Assembly (NCBI GenBank): GCA_017992055.1 | Contig: JAGOPK010000003.1 | Coordinates: 248,001-312,000 of the forward strand | Direction: 5' to 3' | Source of the DNA: Burkholderiaceae bacterium | Lineage (GTDB): Bacteria > Pseudomonadota > Gammaproteobacteria > Burkholderiales > Burkholderiaceae_C | DNA length: 64,000 nt | In this document: in pieces, positions 8,182 to 16,179 of the stretch | Position numbering within the stretch: the stretch's first letter is position 1 | How the letters are laid out: every line of letters begins with the position of its first letter | Notes under the pieces: model-generated | Told to the model about the DNA's origin: nothing | The model's input: only the letters and a program-made list of their open reading frames with translations | Databases searched by the model: none | Program-made: the position numbers and the translations under genes

Positions 8182-9101
8182 GCTCGAAGCCGCCCGTCTT
8201 CCTCGTCACCGGCAACGACCTCGCCGCCCCGGCGCTGGCGCTGCTCAAGGACTATCAGATCGTCTATGCCGGCAAGGCGCCGAGCGACGACGACATCGTC
8301 GCGCTGTGCCGGCAGCATGATCCGGTGGCCATCATCGTGCGCTACGGCAAGGTGGGCGCTGCGGCCATGGCGGCGGCGCCCAGCCTCAAGGTGATCTCCA
8401 AGCACGGCAGCGGCACCGACACCATCGACAAGATCGCCGCTGCCGCACGTGGCATCCAGGTGGTCGCCGCGGCAGGCGCCAATGCGGCGGCGGTGGCCGA
8501 GCATGCGCTGGCGCTGCTGCTGGCCTGTGCCAAGTCGGTGGTGCAGCTCGATCAGCGCATGCATGCCGGCCACTGGGACAAGGCCACGCACAAGAGCGTC
8601 GAGCTGGAAGGCCGCAGCATCGGCCTCGTCGGCCTTGGCGCCATCGGCCTGCGCTTCGCCCGCATGGCCGATGCGATGGGCATGCGCGTGCTGGGCTTCG
8701 ATCCCTACGCCAGGAACCTGCCGCCCTTCATCCATGGCGTGGACCTGGCGACGCTCTGGCGCGAGTCCGATGCCATCTCGCTGCATTGCCCGCTCACCGC
8801 CGACAACGCCGGGCTGGTCAACGCGCAGACGCTGGCCGCGTGCAAGCGCGGCGTGATCATCGTCAACACCGCGCGCGGCGGACTGATCGACGAGGCGGCG
8901 CTGCTGGCCGCCATCCGCAGCGGCCAGGTGGCCAGCGCCGGGCTGGACAGCTTCGCGGTCGAGCCCATGCGTGCGCCCCACCCCTTCCATGGCGAGCCGC
9001 GCATCACGCTCAGTCCGCACATCGGCGGCGTGACGGCCGACGCCTACCTGAAGATGGGCGTGGGCGCGGCCAGCAACGCGCTGGCCGTGCTCAACGGCTG
9101 A
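8178..9101 (+). CDS. NAD-dependent D-2-hydroxyacid dehydrogenase
   Basis: A 307-residue D-isomer 2-hydroxyacid dehydrogenase that interconverts a 2-oxoacid and its D-2-hydroxyacid with NAD(P)H. The Rossmann fingerprint is GLVGLGAIGLRF near residue 150. The catalytic Arg is in VNTARGGLIDE near residue 235, followed by the catalytic Glu region and His in SPHIGGVTADA near residue 280. It starts at a GTG that overlaps the stop of the aldolase gene (GTGA), the only start that preserves the N-terminal beta strand. Coupling to an RraA-like aldolase suggests it reduces or oxidises a product of the same pathway, such as a hydroxypyruvate- or oxaloacetate-like acid. Confidence 0.9.
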   Translation: MSSKPPVFLVTGNDLAAPALALLKDYQIVYAGKAPSDDDIVALCRQHDPVAIIVRYGKVGAAAMAAAPSLKVISKHGSGTDTIDKIAAAARGIQVVAAAGANAAAVAEHALALLLACAKSVVQLDQRMHAGHWDKATHKSVELEGRSIGLVGLGAIGLRFARMADAMGMRVLGFDPYARNLPPFIHGVDLATLWRESDAISLHCPLTADNAGLVNAQTLAACKRGVIIVNTARGGLIDEAALLAAIRSGQVASAGLDSFAVEPMRAPHPFHGEPRITLSPHIGGVTADAYLKMGVGAASNALAVLNG

Positions 9102-9108
9102 GGCCGCC

Positions 9109-10173
9109 GTGGCACAGCGCTGGTTGCAGTCTCCCGCGGGCAGCCACTGGGGCGAGTTCGGCCCGGACGACCAGCGGGGCCGCATGAACCTCGTGACCCC
9201 CGCGAAGGTTCTGCAGGGCATCGCCGAGGTCAGGCATGGCCGCAGCTTCTGCCTGAGCCTGCCGCTGGACGTGCCGGGCGGCCAGGCCCTCAATCCGCGG
9301 CGCATCGCGCCGCGCCGCTATGCCGTGACACGCGACGGCAAGAGCGCCGGCCAGCAAGGCTTCTGCTGGTCGTATGCCAGCGAAGATCCCGAGCTGAGCG
9401 ACGTGGTCAACGACGACCTCGTGCTGATGAGCCTGCAGTACTCCACGCAGTGGGACAGCCTGGCGCATGTCGGCAGCCACTTCGACGCCGATGGCGACGG
9501 CGTGGCCGAGGCCGTGTTCTACAACGGCTTTCGCGCCGGCGACGAGATCCGTCCGGCCGCCGAGGACGCCGATGCCTGCGAGCCGCAGGCCCGCTATCCG
9601 TCACCGCAGGCCGGGGCGCTGGGCATCGAGCGTCTGGCCGAGCACGGCGTGCAGGGCCGGGCCGTGCTGATCGACCTGGCCCACCACCTGGGACGTCGCC
9701 GCCAGGCCGTCGGCTACGACGCGCTGATGCGCATCCTGGACGCCGACGCCATCGAGGTCGAGCCCGGCGACATGGTGTGCCTGCACACCGGCTTCGCCGA
9801 CACCCTGCTGGCCATGAACCGCCAGCCCGACCTGGAGTGCCTGCACCGGACCGGCAGCGGCCTCGATGGCTGGGACGAGCGGCTGCTGGCCTGGATCGTC
9901 GACACACGGCTGGCCTGCCTGATCGCCGACAACCCGGCGGTCGAGCTCGTCGCGCCCAAGCTCCAGCGCCCGCAGCCGATGCGCCAGCCGCGACTGCCGC
10001 TGCACGAGCACTGCCTGTTCAAGAACGGCATCCACCTGGGCGAACTCTGGTACCTGACCGAGCTGGCCGCCTGGCTGCGCAGCGAAGGCCGGTCGCGCTT
10101 CCTGCTGACCGCACCCCCGCTGCGCCTGCCCGGCGCCGTGGGCTCGCCGGTGACGCCGATTGCTACCGTATGA
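9109..10173 (+). CDS. Cyclase-family (kynurenine formamidase-like) hydrolase
   Basis: A 354-residue member of the cyclase/KynB superfamily of metal-dependent hydrolases. The metal site signature HxGxHxD is visible as HVGSHFDADGDG near residue 120. Other family blocks are RAVLIDLAHHLGRRR near residue 185, and a C-terminal MRQPRLPLHEHCLFKNGIHL-type block with the second histidine pair. At 354 residues it is longer than bacterial KynB (about 210) and resembles the large catabolic cyclase-family proteins. The start is GTG 7 nt after the dehydrogenase stop. The substrate is unknown; lactone or amide hydrolysis within this catabolic run is likely. Confidence 0.85.
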   Translation: MAQRWLQSPAGSHWGEFGPDDQRGRMNLVTPAKVLQGIAEVRHGRSFCLSLPLDVPGGQALNPRRIAPRRYAVTRDGKSAGQQGFCWSYASEDPELSDVVNDDLVLMSLQYSTQWDSLAHVGSHFDADGDGVAEAVFYNGFRAGDEIRPAAEDADACEPQARYPSPQAGALGIERLAEHGVQGRAVLIDLAHHLGRRRQAVGYDALMRILDADAIEVEPGDMVCLHTGFADTLLAMNRQPDLECLHRTGSGLDGWDERLLAWIVDTRLACLIADNPAVELVAPKLQRPQPMRQPRLPLHEHCLFKNGIHLGELWYLTELAAWLRSEGRSRFLLTAPPLRLPGAVGSPVTPIATV

Positions 10174-10204
10174 CCCGACCCCGCCAACAACCTGGAGACA
10201 AGCG

Positions 10205-11200
10205 ATGAAGACCCGAACCCCATGGCTGCCGATCCGGCTGGCCGCGCTGCTGGCCTTGGCCGCATCCTGCCTGGGCCACGTGCAGGCACAGGCCCAGGCG
10301 CCGGCCTGGCCGGCCAGGCCGGTGAAGATCGTCGTGCCCTACGCGCCGGGCGGCGCCGTCGACGTGGTCACGCGCAAGATCGCCGCCAAGCTGCAGGAGC
10401 AGACCGGCCAGACCTTCTTCGTCGAGAACAAGGCCGGCGCCACCGGGACCATCGGCCTGGCGTCGGTGGTGCAGGCGCCGGCCGACGGCTATACGCTGGC
10501 GGCCAACGACACCACCTATGCGCTGCTGCCTCACATCTTCAAGAAGCTGCCCTTCGACCATGAGAAGGACCTGCTGCCCGTCGGCGCCTATGTGTTTGCG
10601 CCGATGAGCGTGGTGGTCAAGGCCGACTCCAGGTACAAGACCCTGGCCGACCTGCTGGCCGCTGCGAAGTCCCAGGCCGACAAGGTCAGCTATGGCACGG
10701 GCGGGGCCGGCACGACGCCGCATTTCGTCAGCGAGGCACTCGGCATCGCGGCCGGGGTGAACTTCCTGCACGTGCCCTACAAGGGCGCCGGCGAGGCGAC
10801 GATGGCGATGCTGTCGGGCACCATCGACTTCCAGATTGCCTCGACCCCGGGCGTGATGGGCAACGTCAAGGGTGGCAAGGCACGCATCCTGGCCGTCAGC
10901 GGCAGCCGGCGCCTGGCCGCGCTGCCCGATGTGCCCACCTTTGCCGAGGCCGGCGTCAAGACCTCGGGCCTGATCAACTTCACCGGCCTGTGGGCACCCA
11001 GGGGCACGCCGCAGCCCGTGATCGACCGGCTGCAGAAGGAACTGGCCATCGCCATGGCCTCGGCCGACATGAAGGCCTTCTCCGAGGGCATCGCCTCGGA
11101 GCCAGGTTTCTGGGATGCAGCCGCCTTCGCCAGGGACCTGCACGAACGCACGGCGTACTGGGGCAAGGTCGCGGCCAACACGGCCTTCGAGCGCCAATGA
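10205..11200 (+). CDS. Bug-family solute-binding protein, 2 of 4
   Basis: A 331-residue periplasmic Bug protein. The ATG (MKTRTPWLPIRLAALLALAA) follows a GGAG ribosome binding site; an upstream in-frame TTG was rejected because it lacks one and would spoil the signal peptide. Bug signatures are KIVVPYAPGGAVDVVTRK near residue 43, VENKAGATGTIGLASVVQAP near residue 75, and HVPYKGAGEATMAML near residue 190. Its stop overlaps the start of the SMP-30 gene (ATGA). It is clearly divergent from the other three Bug proteins here, so these are separate specificities and not a recent duplication. Confidence 0.93.
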   Translation: MKTRTPWLPIRLAALLALAASCLGHVQAQAQAPAWPARPVKIVVPYAPGGAVDVVTRKIAAKLQEQTGQTFFVENKAGATGTIGLASVVQAPADGYTLAANDTTYALLPHIFKKLPFDHEKDLLPVGAYVFAPMSVVVKADSRYKTLADLLAAAKSQADKVSYGTGGAGTTPHFVSEALGIAAGVNFLHVPYKGAGEATMAMLSGTIDFQIASTPGVMGNVKGGKARILAVSGSRRLAALPDVPTFAEAGVKTSGLINFTGLWAPRGTPQPVIDRLQKELAIAMASADMKAFSEGIASEPGFWDAAAFARDLHERTAYWGKVAANTAFERQ

Positions 11201-12141
11201 TCACGCTGCTGCAGGCACCGCAGCTGCGTGAGACCGAGGTCTTCACGCGACTGCCCGAGCGTTTTCGACGCACCGGCGCACGGTCGAGCTGGGCCGATGC
11301 CAACCGCGGCGGCCTGCCCACCGATTCCTTCCTCGAAGGGCCGGTGTTCGATGCCGACGGCGGGCTCTATGTCACCGACATCCCGTTCGGCCGCATCTTC
11401 CGCATCGATGCGCAAGGCGACTGGGAGCAGATCGCCGAGTGGGATGGCGAGCCCAACGGCGCGAAGTTCCTGAACGAGCGCGAGCTGGTGGTCACCGACT
11501 ACCGCAACGGGCTGATGGTGGTGGATGTGCGCAGCGGCTCGGTGCGCCCTCTGCTGGACCGCCGCAACAGCGAGCGGTTCAAGGGCGTCAATGACCTGGT
11601 GTTCGACAGCCGCGGCAACCTGTTCTTCACCGACCAGGGCCAGACCGGGCTGCACGACCCCAGCGGAAGGCTCTACCGGCTGGGGCCCGACGGTCGCCTG
11701 GACCTGCTGCTGGCCAATGTGCCCAGCCCCAACGGCGTGGCGCTGTCGCCCGACGAGCGCGTGCTGTACCTGGCCGTGACACGTGGCAACCAGGTCTGGC
11801 GCGTGCCGCTGCAAGGCGACGGCAGCGTGAGCAAGGTCAGCGCCTTCTTCACGTCCTACGGGCCGAGCGGGCCGGACGGCCTGGCGGTCGACCAGAGCGG
11901 CCGCCTGATCGTCGCCAACCCGGGCCTGGGCTGCGTCTGGGTGCTGAACCACCGCGCCGAGCCGGAAGTCGTGCTGCGCAGCTGCGCCGGAAGCTCGCTC
12001 ACCAATGTGGCGTTCGGCGGCCCCGGGCGCCAGACGCTGTACTGCACCGAGTCCGTCACCGGCAGTGTGCTGCGGGCCACGCTGGACCAGCCGGGCCTGC
12101 CACTGCATCGCCCCACGCCTGCCAAAAAGGACAGCCCATGA
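11197..12141 (+). CDS. SMP-30/gluconolactonase-family protein
   Basis: A 314-residue six-bladed beta-propeller of the SMP-30/regucalcin/gluconolactonase family, which hydrolyse sugar-acid or other lactones with a divalent metal. Metal-site and blade motifs are visible: LEGPVFDADGGLYVTDI near residue 45 (with the metal-binding Glu), GVNDLVFDSRGNLFFTD near residue 130, PNGVALSPDERVLYLA near residue 175 (with the metal-binding Asn), and GPDGLAVDQSGRLIVAN near residue 225. The ATG overlaps the preceding Bug stop, and its own stop overlaps the next Bug start, so it sits between two binding proteins in one transcript. It probably opens a lactone formed in the same pathway. Confidence 0.9.
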   Translation: MITLLQAPQLRETEVFTRLPERFRRTGARSSWADANRGGLPTDSFLEGPVFDADGGLYVTDIPFGRIFRIDAQGDWEQIAEWDGEPNGAKFLNERELVVTDYRNGLMVVDVRSGSVRPLLDRRNSERFKGVNDLVFDSRGNLFFTDQGQTGLHDPSGRLYRLGPDGRLDLLLANVPSPNGVALSPDERVLYLAVTRGNQVWRVPLQGDGSVSKVSAFFTSYGPSGPDGLAVDQSGRLIVANPGLGCVWVLNHRAEPEVVLRSCAGSSLTNVAFGGPGRQTLYCTESVTGSVLRATLDQPGLPLHRPTPAKKDSP

Positions 12142-13097
12142 GACACGCCCTGCATGCCCTGGCCTGGGTGGCCGCCTCCGCCGCGGCGCAGCCCGGCGCC
12201 TATCCGGCCCAGCCGGTCAAGCTGGTGGTCGGCTTCGCCGCTGGCGGCCCCTCGGACATCGTCGCGCGGGCCTTCGCCGACCATGCCGCAAAACCGCTGG
12301 GCCAGCCCATCGTCGTCGAGAACAAGCCCGGAGCGAACGCAGTCCTCGCCACCGAGGCGGTAGCTGCGGCCCGGGCCGACGGACTGACCCTGCTCGCCGC
12401 GGCGACCAACCACACGATGATTCCGGCGCTGTACGCCAACCGCATCAAGTTCGACGCGGCGAAGTCCTTCGCCCCGGTCTGTGCGCTGGCCACCAGCGCC
12501 ACCGTGCTGGTGGTGGGTCCGGCGCTGCCGGTCAGGAGCGTCGCGGAGTTCCTGGCCCGCGCCAGGGCCAGGCCCGACACGCTGAGCTATGCGACACCGG
12601 GTCAGGGCAGTTCGCCCCACCTGGCCACCGAGCAGTTCAGCAGGCTGGGCGGCATCCGCATGGTCCATGTGCCGTACAAGGGCGCCGCACCGGCGGTGAC
12701 CGACCTGCTGGGCGGACAGGTGGACCTGTCCTTCGCCACCGTCGGGTCGGTGCTGCCGCACCTGAGGTCGGGCAAGCTGCAGGCGCTGGCCGTGGCTTCC
12801 AGGCAGCGGTCGGCGCTGCTGCCCGAGGTGCCGACCTTCGAAGAGGCCGGCGTCAAGGGTTTTGTCGTCGACACCTGGTACGGCCTGCTGGCACCGGCCG
12901 GCACCCCAGCCGACGCCCTGCGCCTGCTGAGCCGCGAGGCGCAGGAGTTCTCGCGCTCGCCCACCGTTCGTGAACGCCTGGCCGGAGCCGGGCTGGAACC
13001 GGGCGGCCAGTGCGGCGAGCCCTTTGCGGCCCAGATCTCACGCGAGATCGAAGCGAATACGCGCATCGCGCGCGAGTTGAACCTCAAGGCCGAGTGA
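12138..13097 (+). CDS. Bug-family solute-binding protein, 3 of 4
   Basis: A 319-residue Bug protein with a short signal peptide (MRHALHALAWVAASAAAQPG). Family blocks are PVKLVVGFAAGGPSDIVARA near residue 28, VENKPGANAVLATEAVAAA near residue 58, and HVPYKGAAPAVTDLLGGQVD near residue 178. The start overlaps the SMP-30 stop as ATGA. Next comes another Bug gene after only 8 nt, so two binding proteins lie in tandem in one operon. Confidence 0.92.
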   Translation: MRHALHALAWVAASAAAQPGAYPAQPVKLVVGFAAGGPSDIVARAFADHAAKPLGQPIVVENKPGANAVLATEAVAAARADGLTLLAAATNHTMIPALYANRIKFDAAKSFAPVCALATSATVLVVGPALPVRSVAEFLARARARPDTLSYATPGQGSSPHLATEQFSRLGGIRMVHVPYKGAAPAVTDLLGGQVDLSFATVGSVLPHLRSGKLQALAVASRQRSALLPEVPTFEEAGVKGFVVDTWYGLLAPAGTPADALRLLSREAQEFSRSPTVRERLAGAGLEPGGQCGEPFAAQISREIEANTRIARELNLKAE

Positions 13098-13105
13098 GAC
13101 CGATC

Positions 13106-14089
13106 ATGTGCAAGATCCCCCGTCGCCTGCTCATCGCGGCGCTGATCGCGCTGCCGCTGTCGATCCATGCCCAGGCGCCTGGCGCCGCCAAGCCCATCCG
13201 GCTGATCGTGCCGTTCCCGCCCGGCGGCAATGTGGACCTCAGTGCCCGCATCCTGGCGCCGGAACTGGCCCGCGAACTGGGCCAGCCGGTGGTGGTCGAG
13301 AACAAGGCCGGCGCCGGCGGCACGCTGGGCCTGGACAGCGTCGCCAAGTCGGCCCCAGATGGCAGCACCCTGGGCATCGCGTCCCCGGTCAACCACCTGG
13401 CTGCACCCTCGATGTACCCGAAGCTGCCCTATGACTCGATCAAGGACTTCACGCCCGTGGGCCTGATCGCCAGCGTGCCGATGGTGCTGGTCGTGGGGTC
13501 GTCGTCCCCGGTGAAGTCGGTCGCCGATCTGCTGGCCCAAGCACGCAAGCGCAAGGGCGACGGCAAGGGCGAGATGACCATGGCCTCTGCCGGCAGCGGC
13601 AGTGGCAACCACATCGTCGGCGAGCTGTTCCAGGACGCCACCGGCACGCAGTTCATGCATGTGCCCTACAAGGGCAGCGCGCCGGCCAATACCGACCTGG
13701 CCGGCGGCCATGTCGACATCCACTTCGACCAGCTGTCCTCGGTGCTGCCTCTGGTGCAGGGGGGCCGATTGCGCGCGCTGGCCGTGACCACCTCCAGACG
13801 CTCGCCGCTGCTGCCCGAGGTGCCCACGCTGGCCGAAGCTGGCGTGGCCGGGTTTGACGCGTCGACCACGCTCGGCCTGGTGCTGCCCGGCAAGGCGGCG
13901 CCCGAGCTGGTCATGCGGCTGAACCAGGCCCTCGACAGAGTGCTGTTGCGACCCGCGGTGAAAGAGCAGTTCGCCCGCCTCGGAGGCGAGGTCAGGCCCG
14001 GCACGCCAACCGAGTATGCCGAGTTCATCCGCAACGAGATGGCGCGCACGGCGCGCATCGTGAAGGAAGCGAAGATCACGCTCGACTGA
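13106..14089 (+). CDS. Bug-family solute-binding protein, 4 of 4
   Basis: A 327-residue Bug protein with a signal peptide (MCKIPRRLLIAALIALPLSI, cleavage near HAQA). Signatures are RLIVPFPPGGNVDLSAR near residue 34, VENKAGAGGTLGLDSVAKS near residue 66, and HVPYKGSAPANTDLAGGHVD near residue 185. An earlier in-frame start lies inside the preceding gene and would give no signal peptide, so ATG 13106 is preferred. It is followed 5 nt later by the amidohydrolase gene. Confidence 0.92.
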   Translation: MCKIPRRLLIAALIALPLSIHAQAPGAAKPIRLIVPFPPGGNVDLSARILAPELARELGQPVVVENKAGAGGTLGLDSVAKSAPDGSTLGIASPVNHLAAPSMYPKLPYDSIKDFTPVGLIASVPMVLVVGSSSPVKSVADLLAQARKRKGDGKGEMTMASAGSGSGNHIVGELFQDATGTQFMHVPYKGSAPANTDLAGGHVDIHFDQLSSVLPLVQGGRLRALAVTTSRRSPLLPEVPTLAEAGVAGFDASTTLGLVLPGKAAPELVMRLNQALDRVLLRPAVKEQFARLGGEVRPGTPTEYAEFIRNEMARTARIVKEAKITLD

Positions 14090-14094
14090 CGCAC

Positions 14095-14913
14095 ATGGGC
14101 ATCGTCGACTGCCACTTCCATGTCATCGCGCCGCTGGCCCAGGCGCCGATGGTGCCGACGCGCAGCTACACGCCAATGCCCGCATCGCTGCCAGAGTGGC
14201 GGGCCACGCTGGCCACGCGGGGCGTGACGCACGGCGTGGTGGTGCAACCCAGCGTCTACGGCACCGACAACCGCGTGCTGCTGGCGGCGCTGGCGCAAGG
14301 GGGTGGGAAGCTCGTGGGCGTGGCCGCTGTCCCGCCCGAGGTGCAGGACGACGAGCTGGACCGCCTGGCTGCCGCGGGCGTGCGCGGCGTGCGCATGGCG
14401 CATTTCGAGGCCGACGATCCGCTGGCCATGGGCGGGTTCGTGCCGTTCGCGGCCTTCGATGCGCTGGAGCGCCGGCTGGCCGACCGCGGCCTGCATCTGC
14501 AGTTGCTCACCGACAGCCGTCTGCTGCCGTCGATCGCGGACCGGCTGCTGCGGTCCCGCGTGGCCATCGTCATCGACCACATGGGGCGCGCCCCCGCCCG
14601 GCTGGGCACCGCCCATCCAGGCATCGCCGCGCTGTCGCGGCTGATGCGTGACGGCCCGGTCTGGGTCAAGCTGTCCGGCATCGCCAACATCTCGGACGCT
14701 GCTCCAGCCCATGAGGACGCGCGGGCCGTGCACGAGGCCCTGATGGCGGCGGCGCCGGACCGGCTGATGTGGGGCTCCGACTGGCCTCACACCCGACCCC
14801 GCGGGCCACGACCCACAACTTCGCACCTGATGGACCTGTTCCAGGCCTGGACGCCCATGCCGCTGCGGGATCGGCTGCTGAGTCAGAACGCCACCGCCTT
14901 CTACAGGCTTTGA
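14095..14913 (+). CDS. Amidohydrolase-family (LigI/PDC hydrolase-like) metal-dependent hydrolase
   Basis: A 272-residue TIM-barrel hydrolase of the amidohydrolase-2 group, related to 2-pyrone-4,6-dicarboxylate hydrolase and lactonases. The N-terminal metal motif DCHFHV is at residues 4-9. Later active-site elements are IDHMGRAP near residue 160 and the C-terminal MWGSDWPH near residue 225, where the Asp is the expected general base. It is the last gene of the plus-strand run. With the RraA-like aldolase it recalls the end of meta-cleavage pathways, but no ring-cleaving dioxygenase is present in this run. Confidence 0.87.
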   Translation: MGIVDCHFHVIAPLAQAPMVPTRSYTPMPASLPEWRATLATRGVTHGVVVQPSVYGTDNRVLLAALAQGGGKLVGVAAVPPEVQDDELDRLAAAGVRGVRMAHFEADDPLAMGGFVPFAAFDALERRLADRGLHLQLLTDSRLLPSIADRLLRSRVAIVIDHMGRAPARLGTAHPGIAALSRLMRDGPVWVKLSGIANISDAAPAHEDARAVHEALMAAAPDRLMWGSDWPHTRPRGPRPTTSHLMDLFQAWTPMPLRDRLLSQNATAFYRL

Positions 14914-14935
14914 CTGCGCCGGCGTGCGCGCCAAA

Positions 14936-14951
14936 TCGTCCACCAGGACGA
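14936..14951. promoter_or_regulatory. Inverted repeat TCGTCC-ACCA-GGACGA
   Basis: A perfect 6-bp dyad with a 4-bp loop, flanked on both sides by GCGCG-type sequence that extends possible pairing. It lies in the 90-bp gap between the amidohydrolase and acyl-CoA dehydrogenase genes. No T-run follows. It could be an operator for the acyl-CoA dehydrogenase gene or part of a terminator for the catabolic run. Confidence 0.35.
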
Positions 14952-15003
14952 CGCGCGCCACAGGCCGGCTTCCTAGCATGCGGCCCATTTGCATGGAGCC
15001 GCA

Positions 15004-16170
15004 ATGATCATCGACAAGCACCGCCCACGCTGGCACACGGCGGAGATCGAGGCCCTGGGCGATCTGGCCCGGCGCTTCACCGCAGAAGAGGTGACGCCGA
15101 ACCAGCAGCGCTGGTGCGAGCAGGGCGCCACCGACCGCGCGCTGTGGCGCAAGGCCGGCGCGCTCGGCATCCTGCTGCCGGACATCGGCGCCGAGTTTGG
15201 CGGCAGCGGTGGCAACTTCGCGCACGAGGCCATCATCGCCCACGAGCTGTGCCTGGCCGGCGACACGGCCTGGCGTGCCGGCAAGCAGATCCATGTGATC
15301 GCGTCCCACTACATCGAGCGTTATGGCACCGAGCAGCAGAAGCGCCGCTACCTGCCCGGCCTGGCCAGCGGCGAGCTGATCGCCGGCATGGGCATGACCG
15401 AGCCGGGCGGCGGCACCGATCTGCAGAACCTGCGCACGCGGGCCGTGCGCCAGGGCGGGCACCCGGGCGGGCACTACGTCGTTGACGGATCCAAGACCTT
15501 CATCACCAACGGCTCCATCGCCGACCTGCTGGTGCTGGCGGTCAAGACCGACAGCGCGCTGAAGGCCAAGGGCGTCTCGCTGCTGCTGTTCGAGACCACC
15601 ACGGCGGGCTTTCGCATCGGCAAGCGCCTGAACAAGGTGGGCCTGCACGGCTCGGACACCTGCGAGCTGTACTTCGATGGCTGCGAGGTGCCGCAGGAGG
15701 CCGTACTCGGCGGCATCGAAGGCCAGGGCTTCTACCAGATGATGCAGGACCTGAGCTACGAGCGGGCCCTGGTCGGCGTCAACTGCGCGGCGGTGATGGA
15801 ACATGCCTTGCGCGTGACGCTGGAGCATGCCCGGGACAGGCCGATGTTCGACAAGCGCCTGATCGATCTGCAGCACACCCGCTTCGAACTGGCGGAGCTG
15901 AAGACGGTGGCCACCATCGCCAGGCTGTTCGCCGACTTCTGCATCGAGCGCATGGTGGACGGCAGCATGACGCCCGAACTGGCCGCCATGGCCAAGTGGT
16001 GGACCAGCGACCGCCAGTGCGATCTGGTCAGCCGCTGCCTGCAGATCTTCGGCGGCCATGGCTACATGCTGGAATCCCCGATCGGCCGCATGTTCGTCGA
16101 CTCCCGCATCGAGCCCATCTACGGTGGCGCCAACGAGCTGATGAAGGACCTGATCGGGCGCGGGCTCTGA
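15004..16170 (+). CDS. Acyl-CoA dehydrogenase
   Basis: A 388-residue FAD-dependent acyl-CoA dehydrogenase that introduces the alpha-beta double bond and passes electrons to ETF. Visible blocks are GMGMTEPGGGTDLQNL near residue 135 (FAD/substrate loop), a long C-terminal four-helix region with MFDKRLIDLQHTRFELAELK near residue 280, and the terminal IEPIYGGANELMKDLIGRGL. The ATG at 15004 follows GGAG by 6 nt; an in-frame ATG at 14989 lacks a ribosome binding site. It is on the plus strand and converges on the FadJ-type gene with a 9-nt gap. Confidence 0.92.
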   Translation: MIIDKHRPRWHTAEIEALGDLARRFTAEEVTPNQQRWCEQGATDRALWRKAGALGILLPDIGAEFGGSGGNFAHEAIIAHELCLAGDTAWRAGKQIHVIASHYIERYGTEQQKRRYLPGLASGELIAGMGMTEPGGGTDLQNLRTRAVRQGGHPGGHYVVDGSKTFITNGSIADLLVLAVKTDSALKAKGVSLLLFETTTAGFRIGKRLNKVGLHGSDTCELYFDGCEVPQEAVLGGIEGQGFYQMMQDLSYERALVGVNCAAVMEHALRVTLEHARDRPMFDKRLIDLQHTRFELAELKTVATIARLFADFCIERMVDGSMTPELAAMAKWWTSDRQCDLVSRCLQIFGGHGYMLESPIGRMFVDSRIEPIYGGANELMKDLIGRGL

Positions 16171-16179
16171 ACCACCGCT

